Of a DNA stretch of 64,000 bases, positions 61,002-64,000 are shown piece after piece. A program made the translations under genes and the position numbers. This DNA is from Parapristionchus giblindavisi. Lineage: Eukaryota; Nematoda; Chromadorea; Rhabditida; Diplogasteridae. Numbering within the stretch: the first letter of the stretch is position 1; the number at the start of each line of letters is the position of its first letter. The DNA lies in NCBI GenBank assembly GCA_943737045.1, contig CALSFV010000008.1:1612001-1676000 (forward strand). Reading direction: 5' to 3'. The notes beneath the pieces are model-generated. The model had not been told where the DNA came from and ran no database searches. It saw only the letters and a list, made by a program, of their open reading frames with translations.

Positions 61002-61268
61002 TTGTATCAAACAGAATATGATGTGGGAAGATGGTGCATTACTTCGATATGTGTAACGTGGCAAATTATATTTTGGAGACCGATTATCATAAAAAATGAT
61101 TATAAAACACAGCGTGTTCATGCAATGGAGCGAAAATTCGAGCACATGGATGAATGGGAGATGAAGATGATAATGATGAAGGAGATTATTCAGTATTTAA
61201 AGAGGATGATGGAAATGGACAAGGAACTATTACATTACCGGTGGAAGTACATCCAACAGTACATGTAG
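61002..61268 (+). CDS. Possible exon or remnant in the CAP spacer, product unknown
   Basis: An open frame of 88 codons ends at TAG 61266-61268. The last ~47 residues from an ATG at 61123 are very rich in Met, Lys, Glu and aromatic residues (MERKFEHMDEWEMKM, KRMMEMDKELLHYRWKY) and predict a coiled helix. CACAG at 61105-61109 could be a 3' splice site. It lies between the two arms of the CAP inverted duplication. It may be the last exon of an unknown gene, a piece of a mobile element, or chance. I recognise no family. Confidence 0.22.
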   Translation: MYQTEYDVGRWCITSICVTWQIIFWRPIIIKNDYKTQRVHAMERKFEHMDEWEMKMIMMKEIIQYLKRMMEMDKELLHYRWKYIQQYM

Positions 61269-61556
61269 TGGAGATTTGTGAAGATTAGTTGTTTCGGAGG
61301 TCGAAATAGACGAAGATGAATGGTTTGAGATTTGTAGTATATGTTGCTTACAAATATATTGTAATTTTTTTACCCTATTTGCTGTGAAATAAACAATTTT
61401 AAAAAAAACAACAGCAAAGAATAAAATACAATAATACAATGACCTTCATCAAGCACAAAACCACTGTGGAAGGAATATACCATAAAATGACTGATTAGTC
61501 TGGGCATGCTAACAATGGAATACCCCAGCTCGTGGAAACCAATACAGTGGCCGTAT

Positions 61557-61668
61557 GCAAGAACAGTTTTCCAGGAAAATGTGACGTCATTAGCGTAGGC
61601 GGAGAATTTTTGGAAAACGCCTTCGCCTACGCTAATGACGTCACATTTTCACGGAAAACTGTTCTTGC
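61557..61668. repeat. Perfect-arm hairpin with two TGACGTCA sites
   Basis: Arms 61557-61601 and 61624-61668 (45 bp) are complementary with about one mismatch. GCAAGAACAGTTTTCC is the outer part and GTCATTAGCGTAGGCG the inner. Each arm carries the palindrome TGACGTCA. Confidence 0.93.
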
Positions 61669-61684
61669 GTCGATGGCATTATTC

Positions 61685-61860
61685 GAACCCATGGCCTAGT
61701 GGATAAGAGCACGGACAATAAAACCGACCGGTTGGTCGGACAGAAAGTTCGAAGTTCGAACCGATGCATGGTTCCAGGCGGATTTACCTCTGGACTATAA
61801 CTAGGGATTTTAGCACAGAACTCTTTATATCTCACAGGTTGTGCCATTCTACTTTATATT
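61685..61860 (+). repeat. tRNA-Arg-like SINE head
   Basis: ATGGCCTAGTGGATAAGAGC matches the D-arm/A-box of tRNA-Arg genes (TGGCCTAGTGGATAAGG). ACCGACCGGTTGGTCGG is a perfect stem. GAAGTTCGAACCGATGC contains a B-box-like GTTCGAACC. The acceptor stem does not close and the anticodon arm is altered, so it is not a working tRNA. It follows the hairpin at 61557-61668 and may be one composite element with it. Confidence 0.55.
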
Positions 61861-62324
61861 AATTTGTGTGTAAATTAATTTAAAGCCATTAAAGATGATA
61901 AAGGTAAATAATGCAATTTCCGAATTTTCCTGGGAGAGGCTGCTAACAAGACTTTTTTATTGTTAGTAGTTTTTTGGCCATTGAGTTTTATTACTTTTAT
62001 GTGAAACACCTTATGACATCCTAATGAATCGTGATAATATTCACGAAATATGAAAGGAGATAGAGTGAAAAGTGACAATACAAATACGTGATAAATAAGT
62101 TTCCTCTTCTTTTCTTTTCTGTTCCAATCTTTGAACTTTGTGAGGATCAACGAGAAGCGAGTGAACATTTATATTCTTCACTTTAATCACTTATTTACAT
62201 GAATGACCATTTCGATAAATTTTAATTTTAGAAAAAAAGTAGATTTTCAACAGATATTATTTGCAACGTCATCTATATGATAGTAGCACCTCATATTCGC
62301 ACATCTTTGGCTGTAATATAGAAA
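61861..62324. other. Remainder of the spacer between CAP arms, nothing recognised
   Basis: AT-rich. The minus-strand frame 61875-62168 has no family resemblance. Confidence 0.4.
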
Positions 62325-62384
62325 ACATTTCCTATTCTAGCTGACATCTGCAAAATGTGTTTCTTTGAAACGAACGGATGCCAT

Positions 62385-62440
62385 ATCCCCTTTATGGGGT
62401 ACCATATGCTGATCAAACAGATACCATCAATATAAAAGCA
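62385..62440 (+). promoter_or_regulatory. Promoter of CAP copy 2: palindrome and TATA box
   Basis: CCCCTTTATGGGG at 62387-62399 followed by CAATATAAAAG (62429-62438). The start codon is at 62575. It is the mirror copy of the block at 60889-60938, so the palindrome has been kept in both promoters while the sequence around it changed. Confidence 0.6.
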
Positions 62441-62564
62441 AGTGTGGATTTCATTCAGACATATCATTTAACATTCCTTTTACTTCTCTTTTACAATGTT
62501 CTGTAAAAATGTGCTTGGTTAAAATAGCAAATATTATTGATAATATTCTTAATATTCCAAATTC

Positions 62565-62573
62565 AAATTTCAG
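62565..62573 (+). promoter_or_regulatory. Candidate trans-splice acceptor of CAP copy 2
   Basis: AAATTTCAG ends 1 nt before the start codon. The same arrangement holds on the minus strand for copy 1. Confidence 0.5.
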
Positions 62574-62574
62574 T

Positions 62575-63542
62575 ATGCTTCGTCTATGCATTGTTCTCTC
62601 TGCTCTGACTGTCGGTAAGTTTCTTTTTAAAAATATTGTAACCAAGTTCAATTAAAACTTCAAATCAAACAATGTATTCTAATTCCAGCCACTTGGGCCG
62701 CCTCTCGTTGTTCCGGAGGAATCGATGAGGCTGAAGTAATCAATAAATCGATAATTCGATCAATTGAACTCATTTCAGGTCAGAGGTTTCCTTGATGTTC
62801 ACAACAAACTTCGCAGTTCTATTTCTGCTGGAACTTATGTTGCCAAGGGAAAGAGGATGCCTGCTGCTAAGACTCCTATTCCTGCTATGGTACTTGATTA
62901 TCGATTACTTTGATATTTTATTGATTTATCGATCTATTGCAGACCTGGGATTGCGAAATCGAGAAGTCTGCCCAGAGGGTTGCTTCAACCTGTGTCTTCG
63001 CCCATTCCAAGGGAAGAAACAATCTTGGCGAGAATCTCTACACTATGTGGTCGTCCAATAAGGTACTGTATCAATATCTAATAATGTATTCAATCAATAA
63101 TCAATAAAGATGACATTCGCTGGAATGGGAAAGAAAGCTTCTGATTCATGGGAGAAGGAATTCCAAGACTATGGATGGTCAGATATCAAGCTTACCAATG
63201 CTGTCTTCAGCTCTGGAATCGGACATGCTACACAGGTAGATCAATGATACTTATCTATTATCTAAATTATTGATTATTCCAGATGGCTTGGGCAAAGTCT
63301 ACCAAACTTGGATGTGGTATGGCTCTCTGTGATGGTGGAAAGCAAGTTATTGTTGCCTGTCAATACAGAGACGCGTAAGTTATTCGGTTATTACTTTGAT
63401 AGATTACTTATTGATTATTGTATTATTGATTGATTATTGATTTTTATTATTGATTGATTATTTATTCTTATTTTGATTGATTTTCTATTTCATTCATTCC
63501 AGCGGAAACTTCCTCAACACCAACGTCTATGAGCCTAAATAA
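62575..63542 (+). CDS. CAP-domain (SCP/TAPS, SCL-type) secreted protein, 191 aa, copy 2
   Basis: Exons: 62575-62614, 62689-62735, 62779-62889, 62943-63062, 63110-63235, 63283-63374, 63503-63542. Exon sizes are identical to copy 1. Signal peptide about residues 1-18, then one CAP domain with HNKLRSSI (37-44), H87, E96 in GENLYTMWS, E121, H145 in GHATQMAWAKSTKLGCG and a CQYRDAGN end. Eight cysteines lie in the mature part except C5, which is in the signal. Length (191 aa) is a little shorter than typical C. elegans SCL proteins of about 200-210 aa. It is transcribed away from copy 1 with ~1.8 kb between the start codons. Introns are 43-128 nt and AT-rich, with repeated ATTGAT/ATCAAT words. TATA box and palindrome are upstream, AATAAA at 63586. 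Confidence 0.95.
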
Positions 63543-63585
63543 GCTATTCAAATTGGATAATTCATTTAGTGTTCAATTTTTATGC

Positions 63586-63591
63586 AATAAA
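63586..63591 (+). terminator. Polyadenylation signal of CAP copy 2
   Basis: AATAAA 44 nt after the stop codon. Confidence 0.6.
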
Positions 63592-63705
63592 ATTGTTCCG
63601 AATCATTAAGAGTTCTATGCACAATCGACTATTACAGTATAGATAATTTTATTTTAAGTCACTTTACTGTAGCCATCTCTGCAGACATCTTTATAAAGAT
63701 AAATA

Positions 63706-64000
63706 GTAGGGTGTGTCATAAGTTCCGTAATTTCTTTTTCAGAACACAATAAAATGTACATATTTTTTGCCTCAATCAATGATGGAAGCCAATATACTCC
63801 TCGTCGGCATCCACCACCTCTTGCCATCGTTCAGCCAGCTTGCGGATGCCATCGTTCCAAAACCCTTTCGGCCGCGAGTCAATCCAAGACCTGATTTGCC
63901 ACTCGAGGTCAGCCTTCTTATCGATCTTCTTCGAGGAAGGACTGAAGGCTGCGGAAGTCATGGTAGTCGGGACGGGGATGTAAGGGGAGTACGGTGGGTG
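63706..64000 (-). mobile_element. mariner-family transposon, 3' end, cut by the window edge
   Basis: TAGGGTGTGTCATAAGTTCC at 63707 is a mariner-type terminal repeat at a TA dinucleotide. The minus-strand frame 63776-64000 holds the C-terminus of a mariner transposase: HPPYSP at the window edge, then IRSWIDSRPKGFWNDGIRKL and ERWQEVVDADEEYI. The canonical DYHDFRSLQSFLEE segment is readable only in another frame, so compensating frameshifts break this copy. It differs from the element at 28245 in its ends. The rest lies outside the window. Confidence 0.88.

Larger units (their letters stand above)
59735..63690. repeat. Inverted gene duplication (CAP pair), ~1.3 kb arms
   Basis: Left arm ~59735-61005 and right arm ~62325-63690 are inverted copies covering promoter, all exons and introns, and ~150 bp of downstream sequence (CAGTATAGA(C/T)AATTTTAT is present in both). 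The spacer is ~1.3 kb. The left arm stops at the end of palindrome P3; the right arm stops just before a mariner end. Confidence 0.92.

Overview
This is nuclear DNA from a nematode, most likely a chromadorean/rhabditid species. The evidence is a cuticle collagen with the nematode N-terminal domain and Gly-X-Y blocks, a pair of short secreted CAP (SCL-type) genes, TTTCAG trans-splice-like acceptors placed just before start codons, short AT-rich introns, and many TTAA-flanked palindromic repeats. Base composition is AT-rich. I cannot name the species.

Only four intact genes are convincing, all in the middle or right part of the window. (1) A cuticle collagen on the + strand, 8 exons, 18039-21120, 306 aa. 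(2) A class A neuropeptide-type GPCR on the + strand, 17 exons, 46324-56462, 477 aa, with introns swollen by transposable palindromes. (3, 4) Two nearly identical 191-aa CAP/SCL proteins, 7 exons each, arranged divergently (59861-60757 on -, 62575-63542 on +) as a roughly 4 kb inverted duplication that carries its promoter with it. For every one of these genes the exon lengths keep the frame exactly across all junctions.

The remainder is accessory DNA. 2053-5309 is a 3.26 kb array of one hexanucleotide. 0-46 kb holds dispersed non-autonomous elements: seven copies of a ~350 bp TTAA-flanked element with an embedded tRNA-like A-box/B-box unit, about fourteen copies of a ~100 bp snap-back element, several single-copy foldbacks (7991-8787, 12881-13326, 27566-27758, 32920-33238, 45861-46075), two dead mariner elements (28245-29514, and one cut by the right edge from about 63706), and two 3' fragments of RTE-like LINEs (35660-36060, 47348-47740).

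The most unusual structure is at 49.4-59.7 kb. Three long palindromes (1186, 1975 and 2225 bp) share a TTAAGA terminal signature. Two lie inside GPCR introns and one ends next to the CAP duplication. No protein-coding capacity that would mobilise them is visible. The genes do not form a pathway: the collagen builds cuticle, the GPCR is a signalling receptor, and the CAP proteins are secreted. Long stretches without genes are listed explicitly, with what they hold.
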